From the NCBI GenBank assembly GCA_031002005.1, contig CM061920.1:122502095-122566094 (forward strand): a stretch of DNA of 64,000 bases. The letters run 5' to 3'. The notes beneath the pieces are model-generated. The model saw only the letters and a list, made by a program, of their open reading frames with translations. It was not told the origin of the DNA and searched no databases. Below are positions 10,901 to 21,951 of the stretch, piece by piece. The translations under genes were made by a program, and so were the position numbers. Numbering within the stretch: position 1 is the first letter of the stretch; the number at the start of each line of letters is the position of its first letter. Source of the stretch: Vandiemenella viatica. Lineage: Eukaryota; Arthropoda; Insecta; Orthoptera; Morabidae.

Positions 10901-11692
10901 AAATATTATTACAGCATGTATCTCACATTTGGTGGGAGTTTCTATCATAACACTCATATTTTATCTTTCTTTGGTGGCCACTAAGATAGCTGTGCTACTT
11001 CACTAACATTCAGCAGTACCTCTGTTTCAATAGTTGCCATCCATTTCATACAAAATACTGCTTGCCGTTCATAGCAGTGGAATATGTTCTCACGATAATT
11101 CCATTAACCAATATTTCAGTAATATTGCAAGTCTGAATCTGCATATATACTCTGCAGTTCACAAAATTGTTGGAGGCAGAGGTTACTTTCCACCAAATCT
11201 AATCTCTACTCTGTACATTCCAATTCTGAATGGCATGAGGGGGAAAAAAATTCATACAAGCATCAGTGTGGCATCTTATTTCTCTAATCTTATCTCTCCT
11301 ATTATTGTGTCCCAAAATGATTGGTGAATGAAGTATTTCATCACATTCATAAAAGAATGTAGCTGTACACAAGTTTACCAATAAGTTCAAACAGAACCTA
11401 TATCTTATTATCCTGCAATTAACTTTGAGAATTCTTCTTCTTTCAATTTTTTCGTAACATTTTGAATTTTACTCATTATAGTCATGGTCAAATTTGGAAC
11501 TATTATTTTACAGCCACATGCCTTTCCTGACACCAAACATTTTATACCTGCTGCCAGGTCGTATTAAGCACTGATGGTAGAAGTGAAATGTTGCTATCTA
11601 TCTGTAAAATATGTAATTACATTTATATTGGTAACAATGGAAAGAAATAACTGCTGCAAGGTAATATTTATATGGAAAGGACAGATAAAATA
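10901..11692. other. Unassigned sequence
   Basis: A 97-codon open frame at 11034-11327 (+) has no recognisable domain, and its codon content looks random. No repeat ends were seen. Confidence 0.4.
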
Positions 11693-12495
11693 CAGATGAA
11701 GGACAAAATAATACGAACACCTGTGAAAAAGTATGACGTATTTCATACCTGCAGTACAGCCGCGCCACCTGCAACAGAAGTCTGCCACCTAGTGAGCATG
11801 AAGAGGAAGGTTTCAGTCTCTCAACAGCAGTCACCTGCATTGCATGCGTCTATTGAACTGTCTGTGATAAGTTGAAATATCAGACCTGTCAGAATTCCAA
11901 AGAGGAATGATTGTTAGAGCATGTTTAAGTAGAGCGTCGGTTACAGAAACATCAAACCTTTTGGGGTTTGCAAGGAGTACGGTATCAGCTGTTATGACAG
12001 CATACCCGAAAGAGGTTAAGACGGCATCTTCAAAGCACAACAGTGGCCGAATGTCAAAGCTTACGGATAGGGATAGACGGGTCTTGAAACGCATAGTAGT
12101 CCGAAAGCACAAGCAATCGCTATCCGAGATAACATCCGAAATGAACAGTCATCTCCAGGCTCCCGTTTCAACAAAAACTGTCAAAAGGAAGCTTCATGCT
12201 ACGAACATTTATGGCAGAGTGGCAATTCGTAAACCGTTGGTGACAGCAACTAATGCTTTCAAGCAATACCAGTGATGCAGAGATCACAAAGGTTGGTCTC
12301 CACAGCAGTGGCAACAGGTAATATGGTCAGATGAATCGTCATGGCTTAATATACCTTTAACTATTGTTCATGACCTTTATGCATCTATCCCATGTTGCAT
12401 TAAATCTGTACTTCAGTCAAAGGGTGGTACAACCCCCTATTACTAAAGATTTTCCATTATTTCACAGGTCTTTGTATTATTTTGTCCTCCCCCTG
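11693..12495 (+). mobile_element. Tc1-like element, internally shortened
   Basis: TA dinucleotides at 11691-11692 and 12496-12497 flank imperfect ~38-bp inverted ends. Both ends share GGACAAAATAATAC and ACCTGTGAAA. The length of 803 bp is well below the usual 1.3-1.6 kb. The 5' half of a transposase is kept and the catalytic C-terminal part is missing. Confidence 0.88.
11886..12360 (+). pseudogene. Truncated Tc1-like transposase
   Basis: Reading starts in frame at DLSEFQRG just upstream of the first Met (11907). It continues through a paired helix-turn-helix DNA-binding region (MIVRACLSRASVTETSNLLG.., then a second HTH near SLSEITSEMN). After residue ~122 an in-frame TGA (12273-12275) stands where Trp is expected. 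Translation then resumes CRDHKGWSPQQWQQVIWSDE, which contains the first catalytic Asp motif. The rest of the DDE domain is deleted. It cannot encode an active enzyme. Confidence 0.85.
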
Positions 12496-12655
12496 TACAG
12501 CCAACACTCACCAAAGTTGAAGGGAGAAGTGCAGCAGCAACACAAAACAACACACAAACACAGAAAATACAATATTTTGGGTTAAACCCTTTTCCAAATT
12601 AAAAGATGTAAGTGGCTGAGCTCGCACAATTACATTTATAGTGTGATAAGTGTAC

Positions 12656-12875
12656 TTTTTTTTTTTTTTTTTTTTTGTGTCAAATGTGGAGTTTATAAAG
12701 TGGAGATTCGTGACTGTCCCAGCATTCTCCATAATAGCAGAAGAGTACCATCTAAAAACTGCAGTCAGGACAACCAGTATGCAGTAGCCTGGGTTCGTAC
12801 CTAGTCCGTTATACCTCCCCAATCAATAGTGCAGTGCCTGAATGCACTAGGGCACACTGGTGGATAATTAACTTC
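12656..12875 (-). repeat. tRNA-derived SINE, family 2 (- strand)
   Basis: On the - strand a tRNA-like head contains a B-box-like GGTACGAACCC near 12800-12790. It is followed by a body shared with 14170-14390 (ACTGG.TGTCCTGA.TG, then CTGGGA..TCTCCAC.T.ATAAACT) and ends in a poly-A tail, seen as poly-T at 12656-12676. Confidence 0.65.
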
Positions 12876-13061
12876 CATAATTGCTACATAGAGAACACTT
12901 TACCATGTTGCATTCCAGGTATAACAAACCCGTAAAACATCCCACACCAACTAAGGCCAAAGGCAGTCATCATCACAAAGTGAACCTCAAGTATAGAATC
13001 TATCCATCCATCTTTCAGTTTTGCTTAAAATCGGCACTGCACATCCACATTCAGTAGGCAC

Positions 13062-13344
13062 TGCAGTCTTAATCACCGAGCTTGGTGGGTGAACGGTTAA
13101 CGTTCTCGCCTCGCGTTCGGGAGGACGCCGGTTCGAATCCAGGTCCGGGCATCCAGATTGGGGTTTTTCATGGTTTCCCCAAATCACTCCAGGCGAATGC
13201 TGGGATGCTTCTTTCAAAAAGGCCATGGCCGAATTCCTTCCTGTTCCTTGTCCCCAGTCCCATCCAGCCTCTAATGACCTTAGCCATCGACAAGGCGTAA
13301 AGCAATAAGTAAAAAAAAAAAAAAAAAAAGTTGCTGTCTTAATC
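13062..13344 (+). repeat. tRNA-derived SINE, family 1, with target duplication
   Basis: The element runs about 13075-13331. It has a Pol III B box GGTTCGAATCC at 13130-13140, an A-box-like GGTGGGTGAACGG near 13083, a central block (TTTCATGGTTTCCCC ... CCAGGCGAATGCTGGGATG) of the type conserved in insect SINEs, and a poly-A tail at 13310-13329. Direct repeats TGC(A/T)GTCTTAATC flank it at 13062-13074 and 13332-13344. The B box and overall order are well kept, so it is a fairly young copy. Confidence 0.85.
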
Positions 13345-13371
13345 GACTGTGGATTAACAAATGGAATTTAC

Positions 13372-14060
13372 CCAATTTTTTTCAGTCATCAGTCTCTCAA
13401 CTGATTTAATGCAGTCATCCATCTAATATGATCCTGAGCTAATATGATCCTGAGCTAATCTGACCATCCCATCACAGCCTTCATTCTCAATTATCTTTTT
13501 CATACTTTCTAATTTTTCTCTGCAGTTCTTCCCTATGACTTTAATCTTGCTAACAAATTATCCAATTTTTGATTAACCATCCGTTCTCTTATTTCTGTGA
13601 GACTCTTCCATAGATTGTTTTCCTCTAAGCCTCATTTCTAATACATATTCATTTGATACTTTTTCTGTCATTTTATTTTTTACTTCCTTCTAAGTGCTAC
13701 ATTTAAAATGCTACAAGTTTATTTCTTTCTGGTATTTCTGTAATACAATTTACCCTTTCTCCAAAGTTCTGCTCTTTTTACATACCATTTTAGAAGTCTT
13801 GTTTTGAGTCCTAGGTCATTGTCTCCATCTAGAAAATCACTCTTTTTTGAATAAGTATCTTTTTGGTAGTGCTATTCTGTTTTTGAAATTGTTCTTGCTT
13901 AAACTGTCAGTTACAATTTTACAGTCTAAATAATTTTACATCAAGTCTGCTATTATCATCATCATCATCATCATCATTTCTGCAACACTACATGATATTT
14001 GTTTTACATTAGTTTACCATCATCATCATTATCTTTTGAATGTTTCCACTTCTGCATGTT
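13372..14060 (-). mobile_element. LINE 3'-end remnant (- strand)
   Basis: It opens with TTTTTTCAGTCATCAGTCT, a phrase I associate with the 3' end of a LINE family common in insect genomes (from memory, unverified), and continues with low-grade similarity to LINE 3' coding/UTR sequence. It includes an exact 16-bp tandem duplication TAATATGATCCTGAGC at about 13426-13457. No ORF survives. Confidence 0.45.
13953..13978. repeat. (ATC)n microsatellite
   Basis: About eight consecutive ATC trinucleotides; a second short ATC run lies near 14018-14030. Confidence 0.9.
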
Positions 14061-14169
14061 GTCCGGCACATCCTGTTTTGAGGCTGTGTTTATTTTTAAT
14101 GCCAGCTTTCTAGACCTGTCGTAGTTTCGATTGGGAGGAGGGTTGGGGACAGATGTCTCGCCACCTGTC

Positions 14170-14390
14170 TGAGAAATGTGCAATTTGCATTCTACTTGTT
14201 AAATGTATATTTGTTTGTGAAAAGAGTAGTTTATGAGGTGGAGATCCCAGAATTAATTTAAGTGATTGCATAAAACAGCCTACAATCAGGACAGCCAGTA
14301 AACGGGCCTCTGGATTTGAACTTGCGACCATTGTATCTTACCAATCTAATGTGGTAGTTCTTTAATGCATGCAGACACACTGGTTGGTTA
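14170..14390 (-). repeat. tRNA-derived SINE, family 2, second copy (- strand)
   Basis: The reverse strand contains a B-box-like GGTCGCAAGTTCAAATCC near 14327-14308 and the same body blocks as the copy at 12656-12875 (CTGGCTGTCCTGATTGTAGG, CTGGGATCTCCACCTCATAA). There is no clear poly-A tail. Confidence 0.6.
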
Positions 14391-14567
14391 CATTAGTTTA
14401 TATTTAGATCAAATTTATATCCCAGTATTTTATTTATTACAACTTCAACCCAGTGTCAGTATCCAAGAAGTCGAGGAACAGTTACTACAGTTGTGAGCCA
14501 GCTTGTTCAGGAAAGTATACAGTGGCTTAATGCACCCTTCCCAACCACATCAGTGCTTGCATCCAGG

Positions 14568-14570
14568 TTA
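14568..14570. repeat. TTA target duplication, left (Harbinger)
   Basis: TTA immediately precedes GGCCGG; its partner is at 18228-18230. Confidence 0.75.
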
Positions 14571-14878
14571 GGCCGGTTACACATTGGGCGGTTTCATCCG
14601 CTCCGGAAATTTCCCCATCGCCGCCCTTCAGGTAATGGCCCAAGGGGTCAAATGGGAGCTTACACACTGGGCGGGGGGGAAAACCCGCTGTAGTGCTGCC
14701 GTCGACGGCAGGTATACGACCCGCGCGCTGCCACTACATTCCGCGGTTGTTTGACCACCCCAGTCCAGACAGTGGCCCATGTGGCTAGATGGGCGCTTGC
14801 ACATTAGGCGGATTTTCAACCGCTTGTACGTTTCCAGTGAGCGCAAAGTTAACATTTTTTAAAATTAAAAATCGCAAT

Positions 14879-16962
14879 ATGAGTGAAGTGGCGATAGACA
14901 ATGATCTTCTCATTTCGTTGGTAGAAATAAAACCAATTTTGTGGGATAAAACATTAGATACTTTTAAAGATTAGGACGCTACCAGGAATGCTTGGAATGC
15001 AGTGTGCCTCGAACTCAGGAATGATTTTGATGAACTGGAAAATGAAGAAAAAAATGGTTTTGGTAAGTTCTCTTTTGATAATTTATTTACATAAATTTTT
15101 ACAGCCTCAACTAGAATTCTTTAGTTACAGTTTACAAAAAGATTTTGATATTTAATGCTGTATAGCTGTGTCCTTATATCTTTGACATTTGCCAAGGAAC
15201 ACTTCCAACACTAGACGAAAAATATTTGCATACAATGTTCCTCACATTGTTTGCATTCAAGCCTCCTCGTATTGCTGTTTCGCCTTCAATATCTTCGTGT
15301 CCTGTGATTGACATTGCATCCTCTATCAAATATCCGTCTCTGTCTGTAACATAATTGTGAAGGATAACACTTGCTTTCACGATATCTACTGCAAAATCTG
15401 GCTGAACATTGAGTGGCCTGTGGAAATATCCGCCATTTGTTACTGAGTATTCCAAATGAACACTCGATGTCTCTTCTTGCTCTAGATAATCTATAATTGA
15501 AGATTCTTTTGTCAATTGTTAAGTGAGTGCCTCCGTAAGGTCTAAGTAAATGTTTATGTAATCCAAAAGCTGCATCGCCTATCAAAAAATACGGGATCTT
15601 TGGACATTCAGTACCAGGTAGACACTTCTCGTCAGGCAAATTTTGTAAATTGCTTGTCATTGTTCTCCATAACTGAGTTTGTTTAAAAAATCGAAGAGTC
15701 ACAATCTTTCCCATAACTTCCAATATTAACGTAAACAAATTTATATTTTGAATCTGCAATACCCATTAACACGATTGAATTGTATTCTTTGTAATTAAAA
15801 TACATGGACCCACTTTCAGTCGGTGAAACTATACGGACGTGCTTGCCGTCTACTGCTCCAATACAATGTGGAAAGTTTGCTGCAGATTCAAATCCACTTG
15901 CTATTGTTTCCCACATATTTTTGGTAATGGGTGGCATACATTCCTGTTACAATACTACCCATATTGCTTGACAAACATCCTTCACAATCTTCCTTATAGT
16001 TGAGATTCCTAGTCTGTAGGAATAATGAAGTTCGGTAAATGTACATCCACTTGCCAAATACCTGAAAAAAATACATGCATGCTTAAGTCTTTTATCTTAA
16101 TGTTCAGGACTAGTTTCAAGTCCTTATTCTCACTTAACTTACATTTTATCAGAATGCTTCTATACTTTCGATTTTGATGAACTGTAAGGTATGTTTACAT
16201 TTTTTTTTTTAGGTAAAGAAGTACTGAAAAGATGTAAAAATTTACGAGATGCATTTGTTAAAGCTGATAAGAACAGCAAAGAAGATAAAGCCAGTGGCTC
16301 TAAAGCCACCAAAAAAAGGAAATACGTATTCCAAGACCAACTTTAATTTTTTTTTTTAAAGTATGTAATCAAAGGAAGACAGCAGACAGCTTCGTTTCCA
16401 GCGAAAACAATGAAGATGATAAAACAGATAATCTTCTAGAAATGTCTACTACTACCAAAGAACCGGATGAACCCATTGTTTCTAAATCCCTACCAAAAAC
16501 CAGAAAACAAAACAAAAACTTGACGAAATTGATTTGAAGATATTAAATGCTTTGGAAAAACCTCAAGAACAACCCAATTAGCAAATGTCATTTTTCCAAA
16601 GCCTGATGCCGCACGTAGAAAACTTTAATGACAATGAACTGCTTGACTTTCAGATAGGCGTCCTTCAAGTAATTTCCAATATTAAAAGCAAACATTTGAC
16701 AGCTACTCTTAGCCAAGAATTTCCCACTCTACACCCTTTATATTACCACCATCACAACCAACCAACATCTTACTATAAGCACCCATTAAATTTCCAAAAT
16801 CACCCTCAACAACCATTTCCATCTCAGACTACTTCATTCATCCCACATCAGTCTTACGCACAGCCAGCAGCGTCATCGACACCCCTGAACTCACAAAATC
16901 TGACTCTGAACGCATCAAGTAAATTAACCATAAATCAATATACAAGTTGCTTCGTAATGTAA
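14879..16962 (+). pseudogene. Harbinger MADF-BESS accessory DNA-binding protein (two exons, disrupted)
   Basis: Exon 1 (14879-15062) encodes LISLVEIKPILWDKTLD.. and ..ATRNAWNAVCLELRNDFDEL, the MADF/Myb-SANT fold. It ends at a clean donor (G|GTAAGT), and exon 2 starts after a poly-T/AG acceptor at 16213 with GKEVLKRCKNLRDAFVKADK. The C-terminus contains a BESS-like motif, SFFQSLMPHV..FNDNELLDFQIGVLQV (from 16588), and a His/Pro/Gln-rich tail to the stop at 16960-16962. Such proteins work with the transposase in nuclear import and end binding. Decay: an in-frame TAG at 14972-14974 and a frameshift in a T-run near 16345-16360. Confidence 0.85.
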
Positions 16963-17940
16963 TAATTATAAAAACACTGAACAACATATTGCAATCTAGC
17001 CACAGATGTTTAGTTAATCAATTGTGCATGTAATAAAGAGTAAACTCAATAGGGAAGTGTGTATTACAAAATTAAATTTATGTATTAGTTTCAAATAAAT
17101 GTAAGTCTTAACAATGATATGACGTGTATTTTTCACATTTCCTGTACACATTTTCCTATTAACCTGTTTATCCTAATTAATAAAACTAATATTAACTAAT
17201 AAATATAGCGGTCTGAAAGTATATAAAATTAAATATTTAGGGAGTGTCCATAAACTACATGGCTATGTCCAGGGGAGGGGGAGAGGTTCACTGGAATGCT
17301 ACACTGAGCTACGTAGGGGGGGGGGGGGGTTAAAAGCCAAACCACGTAGCTTCTTATTCATATTATTTGTCACAATTAAAATAAGGTACAAAACTCACAA
17401 CAGGATGAAAATGATTATTCTGTTATTTAACTATCTCCGTATGTAATTTACGATAGTCTGACAAGAGAAAACGGGAATCAATAGGCCAAAAAACTACGTG
17501 GGGGGGGGGGGGGAGGGAGGAGCAGGGTAGAGGTAAAAGTCACATCGGGCTACGTGGGGGGGGGGGAGGAGGAGTTCACCGAAGGGAAAAATGGAGCTAC
17601 GTGGTTTATCGACGCTCCCTTAGCTATAATATGAATAAACTGCTTACCGCAACGTGACTGCCAGCATTTCCACAGGTTGAATACAATTTCTCAACTGGGT
17701 ATTTCTCCTTTGAATGCTGTCCTTTAGCTTCCCAAGAAGTTCATCGAATAACAAAACAGACATTCGAAAATAATTGAAAAATTTGGTGTCGTCGTTTCTC
17801 AAATCCTGAAATATTGTGTACAAAGCTCCAAACTCTGGTCTCCTTTGATTGATTTGATGGATCCAAATAACACAATTTTTTCTTATCCTATTTCTACGGC
17901 GACGGAACAGTAATAAAGCAAAAACTTCTTGCCGATTCAT
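15174..17940 (-). pseudogene. Harbinger (HARBI1-like) DDE transposase, two exons, disrupted
   Basis: Exon 1 is 17940-17648 (start Met, ..NQRRPEFGALYTIFQDLR.. to MLAVTLR). The intron begins GTAAGCA at 17647 and ends TTTTCAG at 16062. Exon 2 resumes YLASGCTFTELHYSYRLGIS, then FPHCIGAVDGKHVRI (first catalytic Asp), IPYFLIGDAAF (second Asp), and SRARRDIECSFGILSNKWRIF (third acid region), ending at 15174. Breaks: an in-frame TAA near 15944, a +1 frameshift in a T-run near 15683, and a second frameshift near 15425. The exon junction reads through in frame, supporting the splice prediction. The family is related to the nuclear HARBI1 nuclease fold. Confidence 0.88.
17240..17619. mobile_element. MITE with poly-G tracts, TTA duplication
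   Basis: The inverted ends GGGAGTGTCCATAAACTAC and GGGAGCGTCGATAAACCAC are flanked by TTA (17237-17239, 17620-17622). The inside is non-coding, with repeated CTACGTGG/CTACGTAGG phrases each followed by runs of 12-14 G (near 17319, 17500 and 17556). It lies in the transposase intron of the Harbinger element. Confidence 0.85.
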
Positions 17941-18426
17941 TTATATTTTTTAAATTTAACAAATTTAAAACCTAACCACCAAGTAATAAACACTAAACCA
18001 ACAAAATTAACTTCTTGTTTAAGTAAGGTAAAAGTCAACTTAGCCGAAGCAAGGTACTGACAACATTGCCAACATGTTACCTTTCACCAGCTCTTTATAG
18101 CAGCAGACGTCTTACCGCTTAAATAGCAGCAGACGTTCTACCACTGAATGTGTAAACACCTCAAATTCTATAGGCAGTAGTGGTTAAGTCTCCGCTACGG
18201 GAAAAACCACCCAGTGTGTCACCGGCCTTAGAGCGGGTGCAACAATATATTGATAAGTGGGCTCATACTGCCAAATTCTTTATAGATTTACTCAATTTTG
18301 CAATCAGTGAAATATCATACTCTCTAAACCTGTGAATTTTTACTTCCTTTCCTCCTCCTCTTTTGGTGTTCCACTTGTTTTGTCAAGCAGTGTGTGGCTG
18401 TGTGTGCGTGTGTCTTTGTGTTTACA

Positions 18427-19707
18427 TGAGGTCTGATAAAAAAAAATGGGAATTTCCAATTTTTTTATTTTCAGTATCAGAACATTTTTGGGGTATGCCG
18501 TGTTGACGAAGGCTGTTGGATGGCAGCTGAAAGCTCAGGTTATGAAATAAACAATGCGACATATCCTAAAAATGGCCACAGAAACCTTAGAAATCCTTTT
18601 TTTTTAAATTTTGTTAGTACATAAGTTCCTGAAGCAAGTTGCAGGGGGCAGCAATTTTTAATGTTTATTTTTGACAGTAGAAAAGATTAAACATGTTTTG
18701 GTGTGCTTGGTGATTTTTTACTTTCTAAAAAATTAATCAAAGAATTTGTACAAAATTTTGCTTGAAAAATGGAATAAAATGCACTACTGCATTCAAAATG
18801 TTAACAGTAGCTTTTAGCGAGTATCCTATGAAAAACAAGAATTATGTATGGATGGTTCAAGCATTCAATGTGTGGCAGCAAAGTTTGTTCCAAAATTGCT
18901 GAATTTGAACCAAAAACTGTCTTGTAGACTACATTCAGGAATTGCTGAATGAAGTCAACAAAGATCCAGAACTTCTTAAAACAGTCATAAAAGGTGACAT
19001 GCATGAGTGTATACATATGATGTTGAAAGCAAGGCCCAATTGTCCCAATGGAAGTTGCCTGAAGAGCCAAGACCAAAAAAAAAAAAAAAAAAAATGGACA
19101 AGTTCGATCAAAACTGAATATCTCCTTACTGTTTTCTTTGATTTCAGTGGTGTTATGCATCATAAGTTCCTGTCAAATAGTCCTTGCATGAGGCAATAGT
19201 TCAAAAAATCCCAGAATTTGGTAGAGTTCCCCTACTTAATAGGATACTATACTCCAGAATTATTAATTATTGATACAGTATTTTCTGCCCCCCCCCCCCC
19301 CACTCCCACCTCTTTCTGCCAATATCCAACCACACTGACCTTGCTGTGTATGTTTCCTATTCATTCGAAATTTTGTCATGATAATGCTCCCACCCACACC
19401 TCATGGTCATTCATTGTTTTGCCTTGGACACTGTATTAACCCAAGATGGCTTCTTGTGACTTCTTTCTATTCATGATGCTGAAGAAAACTTTAAAAGAAT
19501 GACGTTTTGCCACCATTGATGAGATGAAAACAGAATCGTTGAAGGAGCTGAATACTATACCAAATTCCAGAAGTGCTTCCAAGATTGGAAAAAGTGCTAG
19601 CAACAAGTGTATTTTATCTGTTGGGGATTACTTTCAAATTGATTCTGATTAAAAATAAAAATTCTTTAATAAAAACAAAAATTCCCATTATTTTTGATAC
19701 GACCTCG
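18427..19707 (+). mobile_element. mariner element, near full length, decayed
   Basis: At 1281 bp this is the normal mariner size. The inverted ends are alike (GAGGTCTGATAAAAAAAAATGGGAA; the right end read inward has GAGGTCGTATCAAAAATAATGGGAA), with TA at 19708-19709 and CA in the matching left position. The + strand reads CAAKFVPKLLNLNQK, then SQWKLPEEPRPKKKKK, LLTVFFDFSGVMHHKFL, HDNAPTHTS and ASCDFFLF.MLKKTLK, all mariner transposase blocks in order. Many stops and frameshifts make it a pseudogene. Confidence 0.85.
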
Positions 19708-19800
19708 TATATATGAAAAATTTGTATAGGAAAACTGCCACTGTTTATGACAGTTGATGGCATCAAAACATAGGCAAATGCACACAATTTTGAAATTTTT

Positions 19801-19821
19801 GGGTTTATGTCCCTTCATCAA
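19801..19821 (-). ncRNA. Eroded hammerhead-like hairpin, PLE terminal repeat (- strand)
   Basis: The reverse strand reads UUGAUGA, A, GGG, ACAUAAA, CCC, AAAAAUUU. The box-hairpin-A-rich order matches the hammerhead layout, but C3 and the G of GAAA are changed and stem II is 3 bp. It is an inactive relic if the call is right. Confidence 0.4.
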
Positions 19822-19891
19822 CAATAAAGTCAGCTAACTGAGCTAGCTGAGTTAGCTGCAAGCCACCATTGTGCACCTATTTCACTATATT

Positions 19892-19913
19892 GTTGATGAA
19901 GGGACATAAACCC
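19892..19913 (+). ncRNA. Eroded hammerhead-like hairpin, PLE terminal repeat (+ strand)
   Basis: Same UUGAUGA-A-GGGACAUAAACCC core as 19801-19821, in inverse orientation about 70 bp away; the 3' GAAA box is replaced by UUUU. Confidence 0.35.
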
Positions 19914-21269
19914 TTTTGTTATGGTCAGTGTGTGTACTCGTCACTCCATTTTTCAATGCTGTTCTGTCATCGACTTGGGTAAGCAGTGGCTATTCTCCTA
20001 TTAAAATCTTTCATTTTTCCCACAATCCCTGTATACATATATTGACTCAACAGGTGTCAGTAATATCACATCTGACCTCCTCATGGGAAATGAGGGGAAT
20101 AATTGGAAAGTGATTCATGACTGGACCAGATGCATCTCCCATGGGTTGCAAAGCTAAACAGAAGGAAAATTTGAGTTTGAAGGGATAAAAACTGTTAAAG
20201 AGTAGGTACTGTCATAAATTTGTTGGCTTGATGTGCACAGAGGTATGAAGGATAATCATGAATCAAAATACACGTAGTCTGTCAGACTCCTCCCATATGA
20301 AGTACATACAACAGGCCCTTCCAACTCCATCCGACTGATGTTACATTCCTGTACATAAACATTCCTCACTGCCATAGAAAATTTTCTACATCAGTGCCTT
20401 CCCAATGGCCTCCCCAGGCCCATTTCATACTTAATAATAACTACTACTCCTTCAAAAGCAATATCTACCATCAGACCTGTGGCACTGCAATGGGCACCCT
20501 TATGGCTCCCTTTTATGCTAACCTCTTCATGGACTGCATAGAACAGACACTTTTAGATAAAGTCCATCTGAAACTCCTCATTTGGCTCAGATTCATAATC
20601 TCGACACATTGGGAAAACAACCTTCTAAATTTCCTAAACAATCTCAGTACCATTAACTTGCTAAACTTCACTTGGGCCTATTCTAAAAATCGGAGCACTT
20701 TTCTGGATGCAGGTCCTTGATCCACACCAAATCTACCAACCTACAACAGTATCTTCAGATTGACAGTTGCCATCCATATCATACCAAATGCTACATCCCT
20801 TACAGGCTTGGCATTTGTGGTTGTTGTATATGTTCTAACCAGCAATCCCTTACATGGTATTCAAACAACATCTCCCAAGCACTGATAGCCTACATCTACT
20901 CACTGGGTTTAGTTCACAAACAACTTTCATGTGCACAACATAACCAGCTGAGCCTATTGATCTCACTAAACACTAAAAACCAAGCATAGGCTTGTCCTGG
21001 TCATGCAGTACTTCCATGTAATATACCATGTAGCCTGCAACCACTGCCAAACTTTGTTCACAGTTTTGACCACCGATCCACTAGCTGTAAATATGAATGG
21101 CCACCAACAGACAGTATTCACCCTAAATCCAAACCACCCAGTAAATGCCCATACCACTGTTGCACAGTCCTTGCTTGAGATTATCTACCAATACAAACAG
21201 GGAAACAGGCAACCATCTGGACTCAGTACTTGCTTTAACTTTTTCCTCTCTCTCTCTCTCTCTCCTATC

Positions 21270-21440
21270 CCCATTACCTAACAATGAAATAATGGGCACT
21301 GAGTAGTGAAAAGGAATTACAAATTAAGTTAGATAATTAAACCACCACTTACCTTAGATGATAGCTATGTGGCATAAATACATGTAACGAACATAAGAGA
21401 CATCTAAATTTTTAGCCCTTAGTCCTTCGTCAAGAAGTAA
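21270..21440 (-). repeat. Dispersed repeat family with hammerhead-like hairpin, copy c
   Basis: The - strand reads CUUGACGA-A-GGACU-AAG-GGCU-AAAAAUUU, then ATGTATTTATG, CATCTAAGGTAAGTGGTGG and ATTATTTCATTG, in the family order. The box UGACGA keeps U4, G5, A6, G8 and A9 of a hammerhead core. The copy follows directly on the second PLE lineage. Confidence 0.6.
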
Positions 21441-21616
21441 AACATTGTTGGAGTGGGTATAATAATATATACCCACCATTCACCAAAGTTCGAGAGAGAC
21501 TCCCATGTATGTATGAGCAAGTGTTGAAAGATTGTTTTAAAAATAATGTGAACATTCTGTAACCATCAAAAAGAAGTTAATAACCTTTGGCCCAATACTA
21601 TTAGTTAAAAGTCTGA

Positions 21617-21841
<225 letters not shown>

Positions 21842-21951
21842 TGAAGATTATACTTATATTTGGTTATGTTTGTGATGGTTGATATGTAAATTTTGAATTT
21901 GCAGTCATCGGCGTAGTTGTGTTCAGAATTATCTTGCTATTTTCCTTCCAG

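Larger units (their letters stand above)
14571..18227. mobile_element. Harbinger transposon with both genes
   Basis: Terminal repeats start GGCCGGTTACACATTGGGCG on the left and GGCCGGTGACACACTGGGTG on the right (read inward). TTA duplications flank them, as expected for PIF/Harbinger. The left end carries two further subterminal versions of the terminus near 14654 and 14796 (TTACACACTGGGCGGG and TTGCACATTAGGCGGA). The 3.66-kb body encodes a HARBI1-type transposase on the - strand and a MADF-BESS accessory protein on the + strand, both now interrupted. A 380-bp MITE is inserted at 17240-17619. Confidence 0.9.
19740..21245 (+). mobile_element. Second PLE lineage (degenerate, + strand)
   Basis: RT block ..YSFKSNIYHQTCGTAMGTLMAPFYANLFM.. 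(from about 20445) matches the GTAMGTKMAPSYANLFM-type PLE core. It is followed by FLDAG and HTKSTNLQQYLQIDSCHPYH (20717-20790). A GIY-YIG-like end follows, with ..YHVACNHCQTLF.., NMNGHQQTVFTLNPNHPVNAH (21003-21190). The DD motif is lost: ..WLRFIISTHW replaces WLRYIDDIF. Upstream, inverted hairpins at 19801-19821 and 19892-19913 look like terminal-repeat hammerhead remnants. A (CT)n run at 21245-21264 follows. Confidence 0.7.

Noticed and set aside
11034..11327. 97-codon open frame
   Set aside because: No domain; the overlapping opposite-strand frame is equally open, as expected of low-stop AT/GC mix.
13082..13156. Possible functional tRNA gene with perfect B box
   Set aside because: It continues into a SINE body with poly-A tail and is bounded by 13-bp direct repeats; the arms do not close as a mature tRNA acceptor stem.
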